Origin: Bradyrhizobium sp. AUGA SZCCT0158
GTDB taxonomy: Bacteria > Pseudomonadota > Alphaproteobacteria > Rhizobiales > Xanthobacteraceae
DNA length: 64,000 bases
Reading direction: 5' to 3'
Assembly: GCF_018130065.1 (NCBI RefSeq)
Contig: NZ_JAFCME010000005.1
Location: 248,001 to 312,000 of the forward strand
Part shown: in pieces, positions 8,950 to 16,796 of the stretch
How the letters are laid out: each line of letters starts with the position of its first letter
How positions within the stretch are numbered: position 1 is the stretch's first letter
Made by a program: the position numbers and the translations under genes
The notes under the pieces: generated by a model
What the model was told of the DNA's origin: nothing
What the model saw: the letters and a program-made list of their open reading frames with translations, nothing else
The model's database searches: none

Positions 8950-9360
8950 ATGTTGACGGCCATCCAGATATCAGGATTGCAGACTTTCGGATACCACGGC
9001 CTGTTCGAGGAAGAGCGCCGCCTCGGCCAGAAATTCACCTTCGACATCGACGCGACGCTGAAGGCGGCGCCGACGCACCGGGACGACAGGCTGGATGCCT
9101 CGATCCGCTACGACGCTGTGGTGGACGCCGCCGTGAGTCTTGCCGGCGCGACGAAATACCAAACGCTGGAAGCGCTCGGGGAAGCCGTTGCGATCGGCCT
9201 GCTGCGGCGCTTCGCCCTGATCGACACCATCACCGTTGGCGTCGCCAAGTTCAGTCCTCCGATCCCGCATACGCTCAGCAAAGTCGGAATCACGGTGCGC
9301 TTGGCCCGATCCGATCTGGCGGGTAGGCCGGTGGAGGAGGTGCTGGAAGATTTTGTCTAG
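8950..9360 (+). CDS. folB: Dihydroneopterin aldolase
   Basis: This 136-residue protein splits dihydroneopterin to 6-hydroxymethyl-dihydropterin and glycolaldehyde in folate synthesis. The family signature GYHGLFEEERRLGQKF starts near residue 14, with the conserved glutamate, and the C-terminal SKVGITV carries the expected catalytic lysine. Length is normal for the octameric enzyme. GAAGGAG lies about 9 nt before the ATG. No other folate gene is adjacent here, so it appears to be monocistronic. Confidence 0.9.
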   Translation: MLTAIQISGLQTFGYHGLFEEERRLGQKFTFDIDATLKAAPTHRDDRLDASIRYDAVVDAAVSLAGATKYQTLEALGEAVAIGLLRRFALIDTITVGVAKFSPPIPHTLSKVGITVRLARSDLAGRPVEEVLEDFV

Positions 9361-9412
9361 GTGGCGGCATCTGTACGGCGCGGTGGCCCACCCATCCTTC
9401 ACCGCGCGGGAT

Positions 9413-9491
9413 CGTCATTGCGAGCGAAGCGAAGCAATCCATCTCTCGTAACGCGGCGTCGTGGATTGCTTTGCTGCGCTCGCAATAACGG
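9413..9491. repeat. Palindromic repeat (CGTCATTGCGAGC class), copy 1
   Basis: CGTCATTGCGAGC with GAAGCAATCCA on one side is mirrored by TGGATTGCTT and GCTCGCAATAACG on the other. A second copy of the same class is at 56811-56914. It lies 52 nt after folB. Confidence 0.8.
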
Positions 9492-9689
9492 CTGGGTGCG
9501 ACATAGTAGCCCGTTGGGCAAATCAGTTCGGGTTTACAGAAATCATGTCAAGTCCTAAATTTCTGCAAATCAAAATTATTCTTGTTGCCATCCGACCCAA
9601 ATCAGTGCGCAGCTATCGTCATCCCGTCCCACTCAGAGGGCGTTGGCCATCGTCACAACGAGGGGCGGGTCGCGGTGGACGCTGATGTT

Positions 9690-9990
9690 GCGATGGACGG
9701 TCGCGGCTGATGCGTACGGCGAAAGCGTGTGGTCCTGGCGCCCGTAACGGCGTCAAGTCTTTCGGGAGCCAACGCTTCCGAGGGGCGACGGTGGCAATAG
9801 AGGCCGTCTCACCGGGGAGAGCGCGTCATAAGCCGTAAAGCCATTGCGCAGGGAATGTCGGATGTTCTCCGCTGCCCTGTATGCTCGTGTGCAGCTTCTT
9901 TAGCACAATCGCACACGAGACCGCGGGTGCAGCGCGCATCCGGCATTCCCTGCGCCCTCTGGATTCTTAGAGGGCGGAACGAAATTGAAA
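9690..9990 (+). ncRNA. Folded noncoding element, likely dispersed bradyrhizobial repeat
   Basis: There is no convincing gene here. The outer stem pairs 9846-9864 with 9937-9955 over 19 positions with a single G-T pair (GCGCAGGGAATG against CATTCCCTGCGC). An inner perfect 9-bp stem pairs CTCGTGTGC at 9884-9892 with GCACACGAG at 9911-9919. A third hairpin, GCCCTCT/AGAGGGC, spans 9954-9975 and shares two bases with the outer stem. From memory, similar sequence (TGATGCGTACGGCG, GAGACCGCGGGTGCAGCGCG) is scattered through Bradyrhizobium genomes, so it may be a repeat or a structured RNA. Boundaries and strand are guesses. Confidence 0.55.
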
Positions 9991-10034
9991 ACCTCGGGTG
10001 CAATGCGTCGCGAGATCGCGGCCGCATATTCAGT

Positions 10035-10136
10035 GTCATCGCCCGGCTTGACCGGGCGACCCAGTATTCCAGAGACGCCAATGATTGAATCGAGAAGCCG
10101 CGGCGTACTGGATCACCCGCCTTCGCGGGTGACGAC
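10035..10136. repeat. Palindromic repeat (CAGTATTCC/TACTGGAT class), copy 1
   Basis: GTCATCGCCCGG with a nested GCCCGGCTTGACCGGGC hairpin and ACCCAGTATTCCAG is mirrored by GCGTACTGGATCACCCGC and a CGGGTGACGAC end. Related copies are at 48219-48300 (degraded) and 63859-63977. From 10137 to 10375 only a short CGCTGCGCTCGCAATGACGG fragment of the 9413 class is visible. Confidence 0.75.
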
Positions 10137-10375
10137 AGTTGTGTGTGGAGTGGCAAGGCGGGATATTCGCTGCGCTCGCAATGACGGCTTCATGAGAATA
10201 CCCCCACGGACAGCCCTCCCGAAAGTTTCAGCCATCACGATAAATTATCCGCCGAAACTGCCGGAAAAACCTCCCGTAGCTCGGCCAACGACGACGAAAA
10301 CGGTCAACCGACCAGCGTCGTTGTTCTCAGCACCGGCGGCCCCCGCCGGAGACCTCAATCATCGGGAGAAGATCC

Positions 10376-10930
10376 ATGTCGAACCGAATCGCTTATCTGA
10401 CCGCCGCCGCCTTCAGCGTGCTCGCGCTCACCGCCACCGTGTCAGCGCCGGCAAGCGCGGAAGAAAAGACCGTGATGGTCGGCGGCGCCGCGATGTTCCC
10501 CTCGAAGAACATCGTCCAGAACGCCGTCAACTCCAAGGACCACACCACGCTGGTCGCCGCCGTGAAGGCCGCCGGCCTGGTTGCCACGCTGGAAGGCAAG
10601 GGCCCGTTCACGGTGTTCGCACCGACCAACGCCGCCTTCGGCAAGCTGCCGGCCGGCACCGTCGACACGCTGGTGAAGCCTGAGAACAAGGCGACCCTGA
10701 CCAAGATCCTGACCTACCATGTCGTGCCCGGCAAGCTCGCCGCAGCCGACCTCAAGGACGGCATGAAGCTCAAGACCGCCGAAGGCGAACAGCTGACGGT
10801 GAAGCTTGACGGCAGCAAGGTCTGGATCGTCGACGCCAAGGGCGGAACCTCGATGGTCACGATCTCGAACGTCAACCAGTCCAACGGCGTGATCCATGTG
10901 ATCGATACCGTGCTGATGCCGGCTTCGTGA
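10376..10930 (+). CDS. Secreted fasciclin-domain protein
   Basis: This 184-residue protein has a signal peptide ending at about residue 29 (ASAEE). A single FAS1 domain follows from about residue 45 to the end, with the two family blocks FTVFAPTNAAFGKLP and LTYHVVPGKL and a terminal GVIHVIDTVLMP. Bacterial FAS1 proteins are extracellular or periplasmic adhesion-type proteins, and the molecular partner is usually unknown. GGGAGAAG precedes the ATG. It stands alone: about 1 kb of noncoding sequence lies upstream and a strong terminator follows 44 nt downstream. Confidence 0.92.
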   Translation: MSNRIAYLTAAAFSVLALTATVSAPASAEEKTVMVGGAAMFPSKNIVQNAVNSKDHTTLVAAVKAAGLVATLEGKGPFTVFAPTNAAFGKLPAGTVDTLVKPENKATLTKILTYHVVPGKLAAADLKDGMKLKTAEGEQLTVKLDGSKVWIVDAKGGTSMVTISNVNQSNGVIHVIDTVLMPAS

Positions 10931-10973
10931 CCTCCGCGCACGCCTGATTAGTCCCAGCGGGATGCGTGGATGG

Positions 10974-11003
10974 GCGAGCCGGGGCGACCCGGCTCGCTTT
11001 TTT
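10974..11003 (+). terminator. Rho-independent terminator of the fasciclin gene
   Basis: GCGAGCCGGG-GCGA-CCCGGCTCGC forms a perfect 10-bp stem with a 4-nt loop, followed directly by six T. It is the clearest intrinsic terminator in the window. Confidence 0.93.
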
Positions 11004-11060
11004 GTGACCTCGATACGCCCCCTGCATCGATCTGATAGCATCTGGGCAGTAACGAAAACC

Positions 11061-11083
11061 CGGTTCCCGGCGTATAAACCGGT
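11061..11083. promoter_or_regulatory. Operator-like dyad before the cytochrome b gene
   Basis: CCGGTT and AACCGG are inverted copies with an 11-nt spacer that includes GTATA. The dyad ends 27 nt before the ATG of the cytochrome b gene, where a regulator or the core promoter would sit. It is short enough to occur by chance. Confidence 0.3.
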
Positions 11084-11109
11084 AACCCATCGCAACGACG
11101 GAACAGGCC

Positions 11110-11757
11110 ATGTCGAGCATCACCGCCAGCGACCAAGCCAGCGCTAAAGCGACGCCCAAGGCAGCCACCAAGGCCAAGGTCATTCAGCCGGCCTGGGTGC
11201 GGGCCCTGCACTGGACCAACGCCTTTGCGATGGTCCTGATGATCATGTCGGGATGGAAGATCTACAACGCCTCTCCGCTGTTCGACTTCACCTTTTCGGA
11301 CAGCATCACGCTGGGCGGTTGGCTCGGCGGCGCGTTGCTCTGGCACTTTGCCGCGATGTGGCTGTTGATGGTCAACGGCCTGATCTACCTCGCTTTGGGG
11401 CTCGCCACCGGCCGCTTCCGCAAGAAGCTGCTGCCGATCACGCCGGAGGGCGTGCTTGCCGATACCAAGGCGGCACTGACCGGCAAGCTGTCGCACGAGG
11501 ATCTGACCAAATACAATTACGTCCAGAAGCTGCTCTATGCCGGCATCATCGTGGTTGGCATCCTGATCGTGCTGTCGGGGCTGGCGATCTGGAAGCCGGT
11601 GCAGCTGCAATATCTGACGGCCATGTTCGGCGGCTATGAGGCCGCCCGTTACGTCCACTTCTTCTGCATGGCCGCGATCGTCGCCTTCATGGTGGTTCAC
11701 GTCGTGCTTGCACTGCTGGTGCCGAAGAGTCTTCGCGCGATGATTATCGGCCGCTGA
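11110..11757 (+). CDS. Cytochrome b561-type membrane subunit
   Basis: This 215-residue protein has four membrane helices (about residues 38-58, 72-98, 137-160 and 180-205) and histidines placed for two b hemes (RALHW, LWHFA, RYVHF, VVHVV). The fold is that of b-type subunits that pass electrons between the quinone pool and a periplasmic partner. The partner is very likely the molybdopterin oxidoreductase that starts 18 nt downstream. The basic, Ala/Lys-rich N-terminus is cytoplasmic. No good ribosome-binding site precedes the ATG, so the start is slightly uncertain. Confidence 0.87.
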   Translation: MSSITASDQASAKATPKAATKAKVIQPAWVRALHWTNAFAMVLMIMSGWKIYNASPLFDFTFSDSITLGGWLGGALLWHFAAMWLLMVNGLIYLALGLATGRFRKKLLPITPEGVLADTKAALTGKLSHEDLTKYNYVQKLLYAGIIVVGILIVLSGLAIWKPVQLQYLTAMFGGYEAARYVHFFCMAAIVAFMVVHVVLALLVPKSLRAMIIGR

Positions 11758-11775
11758 GCATACTAGGAGGATATT

Positions 11776-12561
11776 ATGGGCCGCTTGCGTAACCTTCTGA
11801 TCCCCGGCGTCGACAAGACGCTGCTGCTCCGGGACGCCGTCAAGACGATGCCGGACCTGACGCGCCGGCGCTTCATCTCCGGCGGCGCCAGCCTCGGCGC
11901 GTTGACGCTGCTCACCGGCTGCGACGTGACGGACCAGTTTTCGGCCGAGGAAATGCTGAAGCAGGTTTCGAAATTCAATGACGGCGTGCAGGCCTGGATG
12001 TTCAATCCGGATGCGATGGCGCCGACCTTCCCGGAAAGCGCGATCACCAAGCCGTTCCCGTTCAACGCCTATTACAGCCTTGACGAGGCCCCCGAGATCG
12101 AGGCCAAGGACTGGAAGCTCGAGGTGCGCGGTCTCGTCGAGAACAAGAAGTCGTGGACGCTGGAGGAGCTCTACAAGCTGCCGCAGGTCAAGCAGGTCAC
12201 GCGCCACATCTGCGTCGAGGGCTGGAGCGCGATCGGCAGCTGGAGCGGCACGCCGCTGCGTGATTTCCTGCAAATCGTCGGCGCCGACACGCGCGCCAAA
12301 TATGTCTGGTTCCAGTGCGCCGACAAGGACGGCTACAATTCGCCGCTCGACATGCGCAGCGCGCTGCACGCGCAGACCCAGATGACGTTCAAATTCGGCG
12401 ACGAGATCCTGCCGCGTGCCTATGGTTTCCCGATGAAGATCCGCGTGCCCACAAAGCTCGGCTTCAAGAATCCGAAATATGTGCTCTCGATGGAAGTCAC
12501 CAACGACTACAAGGGCGGCTTCTGGGAAGACCAGGGATACAATTCGTTCAGCGGGAGTTGA
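11776..12561 (+). CDS. Tat-exported sulfite-oxidase-fold molybdopterin oxidoreductase
   Basis: This 261-residue protein begins with a Tat signal (TRRRFISGG near residue 32), and its hydrophobic part ends in LLTGC, which could also be a lipobox. The mature part has the sulfite-oxidase molybdenum fold with the expected Mo-ligand cysteine in RHICVEGWS and the SGTPLRDFL, YGFPMKIRVP and LGFKNPKYV blocks. It is related to, but distinct from, MsrP/YedY. A perfect AGGAGG precedes the ATG, and it follows the cytochrome b gene by 18 nt. The pair should form a periplasmic reductase or oxidase tied to the quinone pool; the substrate is unknown. Confidence 0.88.
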   Translation: MGRLRNLLIPGVDKTLLLRDAVKTMPDLTRRRFISGGASLGALTLLTGCDVTDQFSAEEMLKQVSKFNDGVQAWMFNPDAMAPTFPESAITKPFPFNAYYSLDEAPEIEAKDWKLEVRGLVENKKSWTLEELYKLPQVKQVTRHICVEGWSAIGSWSGTPLRDFLQIVGADTRAKYVWFQCADKDGYNSPLDMRSALHAQTQMTFKFGDEILPRAYGFPMKIRVPTKLGFKNPKYVLSMEVTNDYKGGFWEDQGYNSFSGS

Positions 12562-12569
12562 AGGGGGCG

Positions 12570-12650
12570 AATGGGGGTAGCGAATGGCGAATAGGGAAAG
12601 TATTCGCGCTGACCACTTACCATTCGCCACTCGCTATTCGCTATTTCGCC
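12570..12650. repeat. Short-unit GCGAATRG repeat with inverted arms, copy 1
   Basis: Iterations of an 8-nt unit of the form GCGAATGG/GCGAATAG on one side are mirrored by CCATTCGCC, CTCGCTATTCGC and TATTTCGCC on the other. A second copy is at 18508-18573. The end of the repeat contains the stop codon of the downstream minus-strand transporter gene. Confidence 0.75.
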
Positions 12651-13825
12651 AACTTCCTCTGAAATGCGCACAGCACCGCCCCCGTTGCCAGCATCGCCGC
12701 GGAAACGTTGAGCGCAAACGAAAGACTGCCCACCGCGTCGGTGATCGCGCCGACCACGATCGGCCCCAGCGTCTGGCCGATGCCGAACGAAATGGTCATC
12801 GCCGCGATCCCCATCGGCCAGGCGGACGGCGGATAGTTGAAGCGCACGAAGGCGGTGGTCGATCCCACCACCGCGAAGAACGCGACACCGAACACCAGCG
12901 CCGAGATCGCCAGCAACAGCGGCGAGTGCCCGAAGATCGGCAGCGCCGCGCCGATCGCGTTGACGCCCAGAATGATCGCGGTGGTGAGGCCGCCGCGGTC
13001 CATCGCCAGCACCCGCCGCCACACCCAGGGCGTTGCGAACGCGCTGATCCCGATCAGGCTCCAGAACAGGCTCTGCGCCGCCGCGCCGCCGCCGCCATCG
13101 CGGACATAGGCGATCATGAAGGTCATGTAGGCGATGTAGCCGGCCCCGAACAGGAAGTAGCCGATGATATAGGCCAGCACCGGTCCGACCGAGAATCTGG
13201 CCGGTGCCGCGCTGTCGATATCAACGCCACCGCCCAGCGGCGCCAGCAGCAGCGGCGCGATCAACGCGACAGAGAGCAGTGTCATCGCCCACCAGACGAT
13301 CCACCACGATCCCGGTCCGAAACCCTGCAGCACGAACGGCGCGATCAGCCCCGATGCGAGGATGCCGAGCCCGGGCCCGGCGTAAAACAGGCTGAGCAGG
13401 AAATTGGCGCGATCGGGGCGCGTCTGCGCGATCGTGGCGGCCAGCGCCGCGCCGCCGACGAATCCGCCCGCGGCTCCGATGCCCGCCAGCAGCCGGGCAA
13501 AGCTCAGCACGAAAAAATTGCCGGAGACGGCGCAGAGCGCCAGCGAGATGACGGCGGCCAGCGTTCCCCAGCGCACCGTTCGCGTCAGCCCAAACCGCCG
13601 GATCATGCGCGAGGCGAGCAGCGCGCCCGCGAGATAGCCGACGGCGTTGATCGTGTTCATGAAGCCGGCCGCGGAATAGGACCAGCCCAGCGCGTCGCGC
13701 ATGTCCGGCAGCACCAGCGCATAGGCGAAGCGGCCGATTCCAAGACCGATCGTCGGCGCCAGCGACAGAACGAGGATCAGCCACGCGGGATGCGTGGTGG
13801 ACGGTGGTTGGACGGCGGCCTTCAC
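12641..13825 (-). CDS. YbfB/YjiJ family MFS transporter
   Basis: This 394-residue protein has about 12 membrane helices. The N-terminal LAPTIGLGIGRFAYALVLP and the long helix-loop pattern match the YbfB/YjiJ branch of the major facilitator superfamily. Members of this branch are poorly characterised, so the substrate is unknown. I choose the GTG at 13825 because GGAG lies 6 nt before it; the longer TTG frame begins 15 nt earlier without a site. Its C-terminal residues LAK and stop codon come from the GCGAATRG repeat, so the natural C-terminus may once have been different. Confidence 0.85.
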   Translation of the reverse strand: MKAAVQPPSTTHPAWLILVLSLAPTIGLGIGRFAYALVLPDMRDALGWSYSAAGFMNTINAVGYLAGALLASRMIRRFGLTRTVRWGTLAAVISLALCAVSGNFFVLSFARLLAGIGAAGGFVGGAALAATIAQTRPDRANFLLSLFYAGPGLGILASGLIAPFVLQGFGPGSWWIVWWAMTLLSVALIAPLLLAPLGGGVDIDSAAPARFSVGPVLAYIIGYFLFGAGYIAYMTFMIAYVRDGGGGAAAQSLFWSLIGISAFATPWVWRRVLAMDRGGLTTAIILGVNAIGAALPIFGHSPLLLAISALVFGVAFFAVVGSTTAFVRFNYPPSAWPMGIAAMTISFGIGQTLGPIVVGAITDAVGSLSFALNVSAAMLATGAVLCAFQRKLAK

Positions 13826-13916
13826 AGGATACTCCGGCAAGACAGCGATTGTGACAGGCGGCTGCCGGCTTGCACAGCCGCGCGGGAAGCAATGGTGTCG
13901 TGCCGTTTGCGCAACA

Positions 13917-14783
13917 TCAGCCGATCAGCACCAGCGCCACGCCGGCCACCGTCAGCACCGCGCCGGCGACGATGCGGGGTGTGATCCGTACATGGTGCAG
14001 CACCATGGCGCTGAGCAGCAACGTGACGAGCGGATAGATCGCGGCGACAGGCGCGACCAGCGTGATCGGGCCGTTGCGCAGGGCGGCGAATAGCGACAGC
14101 AGGCTGAGGCCGTTGCAGATGCCGGTGATGGCGAACCAGAACCGGCCCGGCCATGGCGCTGCCACGACGAAGCTCCCCTTGCGGACGCGCTGCACGGTCA
14201 GCACCACAAAGGACGATACGACATAGCCGATCAGGCAGGCCCAGAGCGGGCTCGGCCAGATTTCGAGCCCAAGCTTGACGATTGGCGGCACCACGCCGCG
14301 CAGCAACGCGCTGGCGAGCGGTAATAGCAATGCCCAGCTTCGCCAGTCGCTGACGAGGTCGCGCGGCCGGGTGACGGTGATGATCACCGCGCCGGCGACC
14401 GCAATGACGAGGCCGGCGAATTGCAGCAAGTGGAGCGGCTCATGCAGGAGAACGACGGCGAGCGCGACCGCGAACAGCGGCGCCAGATTGCCGAGCGTCG
14501 AGGTGACGACCGGCCCCAGCGCGCTGTTGGAGGCAAAGGTCAGCAGGGTCAGCATCGCCGGAAATACCAGCCCGATCGCGGCGAAGATCGGCAGGGCCCG
14601 CCAGACCACGGGCTCGCCGGCCAGCAGCAGGGGCGAGACCAGAAGGAACAACAGCGTGAACGAGGGGACGCTGATCGCCGCTCCCGACAGCGGTTCGACT
14701 GTTCGCAGCCCGAATTGCGCCGTCACGACGCCCGCGCCCAGGAAGCCGGCCGAGGCAAAGGCAAACAGGATGGCTGCGGTCAT
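13917..14783 (-). CDS. EamA/DMT family transporter
   Basis: This 288-residue protein has ten hydrophobic segments in two EamA-like halves (about residues 5-135 and 150-288). Typical features are the GLVFPAMLTL helix, the LLHEPLHLLQFAGLVIAVAGA block ending the first half, and its counterpart before the C-terminus. The superfamily exports metabolites or amino acids. The ATG at 14783 begins directly with a hydrophobic helix; the longer frame reads through a palindromic repeat and is rejected. It runs in the same direction as the MFS gene, 91 nt upstream of it. Confidence 0.87.
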   Translation of the reverse strand: MTAAILFAFASAGFLGAGVVTAQFGLRTVEPLSGAAISVPSFTLLFLLVSPLLLAGEPVVWRALPIFAAIGLVFPAMLTLLTFASNSALGPVVTSTLGNLAPLFAVALAVVLLHEPLHLLQFAGLVIAVAGAVIITVTRPRDLVSDWRSWALLLPLASALLRGVVPPIVKLGLEIWPSPLWACLIGYVVSSFVVLTVQRVRKGSFVVAAPWPGRFWFAITGICNGLSLLSLFAALRNGPITLVAPVAAIYPLVTLLLSAMVLHHVRITPRIVAGAVLTVAGVALVLIG

Positions 14784-14891
14784 GAGGGCGTGATGTCCGT
14801 CTTGGGGCGGGCTTGTCAGCCTTTGTGGCCTGTCCAAGCCGCCTTGCCAATCCGCTCGGGGCGTTTTAGCACTCCCGCGGAATCCTCCGCT

Positions 14892-14964
14892 GTCATGCCC
14901 GGGCTCGACCCGGGCATCCATCGTCTTCAAGAAGCTGGATTGCCGGGTCAAGCCCGGCAATGAC
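14892..14964. repeat. Palindromic repeat (GTCATGCCCGGG class)
   Basis: GTCATGCCCGGG and CCCGGCAATGAC form the outer arms, with inner hairpins CCGGGCTCGACCCGG and CCGGGTCAAGCCCGG. It sits between the divergent EamA and leuB genes and may overlap their promoters; it ends 28 nt before the leuB start. Confidence 0.78.
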
Positions 14965-14992
14965 AACCAAACAAGCTCCGAGGTAACTGATC

Positions 14993-16105
14993 ATGGCGAC
15001 CCATAAACTGCTGCTTCTCCCCGGCGACGGCATCGGCCCCGAAGTGATGGGCGAGGTGCAACGCCTGATCGACTGGCTCAACGCGCAAGGCATTGCCCGT
15101 TTCGAGACCGAGCAGGGGCTGGTCGGCGGTTCCGCCTATGACGCCAGCAAGCAGAGCATTACGGATGCGACCATGGCGCTGGCCACGGCGGCCGATGCCG
15201 TGATTTTCGGCGCGGTCGGCGGCCCGAAATGGGACGCCGTGCCCTATGACGTGCGGCCCGAAGCCGGCCTGCTCCGGCTGCGCAAGGACCTCGGCCTGTT
15301 CGCCAATCTGCGCCCGGCGGTGTGCTATCCGGCGCTGGCGGAGGCCTCCAGCCTGAAGCGCGAGATCGTCGAAGGCCTCGACATCATGATCGTGCGCGAA
15401 CTGACCGGCGGCGTCTATTTCGGCGAGCCGAAGACCATCACCGATCTCGGCAACGGCCAGAAGCGTGCCGTCGACACCCAGGTCTATGACACCTACGAGA
15501 TCGAGCGCATCGCCCGGGTCGCCTTCGATCTCGCGCGGAAACGCCGCAACAAGCTGACCTCGATGGAAAAGCGCAACGTCATGAAGTCAGGCGTGCTCTG
15601 GAACGAGGTGGTGACGCAGGTGCACGCCCGCGAATACAAGGACGTGACGCTGGAGCATCAGCTCGCCGATTCCGGCGGCATGAACCTCGTCAAGGCGCCG
15701 AAGGCGTTCGACGTCATCGTGACCGACAATCTGTTCGGCGACATGCTGTCCGATATCGCGGCGATGCTAACGGGATCGCTCGGCATGCTGCCCTCGGCCT
15801 CGCTCGGCGAGATCGACGCCAAGACCAGGAAGCGCCGCTCGCTGTTCGAGCCGGTGCACGGCTCGGCGCCCGATATTGCCGGAAAAGGCCTCGCCAATCC
15901 GATCGCGATGATTTCCTCGTTCGGCATGGCGCTGCGCTATTCGTTCGACATGGGCGCGCTCGCCGACAAGGTCGACGCGGCGATCGCCGCCGTGCTCGCC
16001 AGCGGCCTGCGTACCGCGGATATCAAGTCCGAGGGCACCACGGCGGCCAGCACCACGCAGATGGGCGATGCGATTTTGAAGGAATTGCAGAAGCTGCACG
16101 CGTAA
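14993..16105 (+). CDS. leuB: 3-isopropylmalate dehydrogenase
   Basis: This 370-residue NAD-dependent enzyme performs the oxidative decarboxylation of 3-isopropylmalate in leucine synthesis. GDGIGPEV lies at residues 10-17. The catalytic tyrosine and arginine are in [15 protein letters not shown], the lysine in [10 protein letters not shown], the metal aspartates in [17 protein letters not shown], and the NAD-binding [16 protein letters not shown] follows. Length is normal. GAGGTAA precedes the ATG. leuC and leuD are in the same window but far away (26573 and 21211), so the pathway genes are not one operon. Confidence 0.97.
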   Translation: MATHKLLLLPGDGIGPEVMGEVQRLIDWLNAQGIARFETEQGLVGGSAYDASKQSITDATMALATAADAVIFGAVGGPKWDAVPYDVRPEAGLLRLRKDLGLFANLRPAVCYPALAEASSLKREIVEGLDIMIVRELTGGVYFGEPKTITDLGNGQKRAVDTQVYDTYEIERIARVAFDLARKRRNKLTSMEKRNVMKSGVLWNEVVTQVHAREYKDVTLEHQLADSGGMNLVKAPKAFDVIVTDNLFGDMLSDIAAMLTGSLGMLPSASLGEIDAKTRKRRSLFEPVHGSAPDIAGKGLANPIAMISSFGMALRYSFDMGALADKVDAAIAAVLASGLRTADIKSEGTTAASTTQMGDAILKELQKLHA

Positions 16106-16124
16106 GCGAAGAAACTCTCCACTC

Positions 16125-16249
16125 CGTCGTCCCGGCCTTGAGCCGGGACCCATAACCACCGTCGGTTATGATGGCGAAGAAAGTCGTCGAGCACCTTTAG
16201 TAGATCGACGGGCCGCGGCGTATGGGTCCCGGGTCAAGCCCGGGACGAC
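16125..16249. repeat. Palindromic repeat (CGTCGTCCCGGC class), copy 1
   Basis: CGTCGTCCCGGCC and GCCGGGACCCATA are mirrored by TATGGGTCCCGGG and CCCGGGACGAC. A second copy with the same order of blocks lies at 33501-33643. It starts 20 nt after leuB and may serve as 3' structure for the convergent genes. Confidence 0.8.
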
Positions 16250-16273
16250 ACCAGTTGGTTTAGTTCAATAGGC

Positions 16274-16654
16274 TCAATACAGCGGGAAGCGCTGCGGATA
16301 GCCGCCGAGGTCCGAGGGCGGGCTGAGCGGCTGACGGTCGATCGGGCGATTGAGATTCTCGCGCCCGAATGACGGGTAGCCGAGATCCGGCGGAAACGCA
16401 TAATCCTGGAATTTGCGGTCACCCGGCAAGACTTCGGTGCCGGCGTCGAGCCAGGAGCGCGTCGTGACGTAAACGCGGGTATTCGGCCCTTGCTGATAGA
16501 CCCGGTTGGGGCCGCTGCGTCCGTAGTACGGGCGGCCATCCTTGTCGTAGCGCTGGTTGGACTGGGCGCTGGCTTCCGTCACGCCGACCGCAACGAGGGC
16601 GGCTGCCGCAAGCAACACCACGAGCTTGCTCGCAGCAGGGAATTTAGGGGTCAT
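16274..16654 (-). CDS. Small secreted hypothetical protein
   Basis: This 126-residue protein has a signal peptide (residues 1-26, ending ASAQS). The mature part is polar, rich in Pro, Arg, Tyr and Gly, with no domain I recognise (for example RPYYGRSGPNRVYQQGPNT, then PSFGRENLNRPI). GAGG lies 7 nt before the ATG at 16654; an in-frame ATG at 16717 gives a longer form without an N-terminal signal. The look is that of a lineage-specific periplasmic or outer-surface protein of rhizobia. Function unknown. Confidence 0.7.
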   Translation of the reverse strand: MTPKFPAASKLVVLLAAAALVAVGVTEASAQSNQRYDKDGRPYYGRSGPNRVYQQGPNTRVYVTTRSWLDAGTEVLPGDRKFQDYAFPPDLGYPSFGRENLNRPIDRQPLSPPSDLGGYPQRFPLY

Positions 16655-16796
16655 CGCATCCTCGTCATTGCCGGCCCTTCGGAAACCGGCGGATCGCCAA
16701 ATCGGGTTGGTCTTCATTGTAGCTGTCGCGGGGTGGTCGTCACTAGGTCAATTGGGCCACACCGGACCATATAATGCCGGCACTGGCGAAAAAGTT

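Noticed and set aside
9855..10156. Short open frames within the folded element and the following repeat
   Set aside because: They overlap inverted repeats, change frame between copies of such elements and have no ribosome-binding sites.
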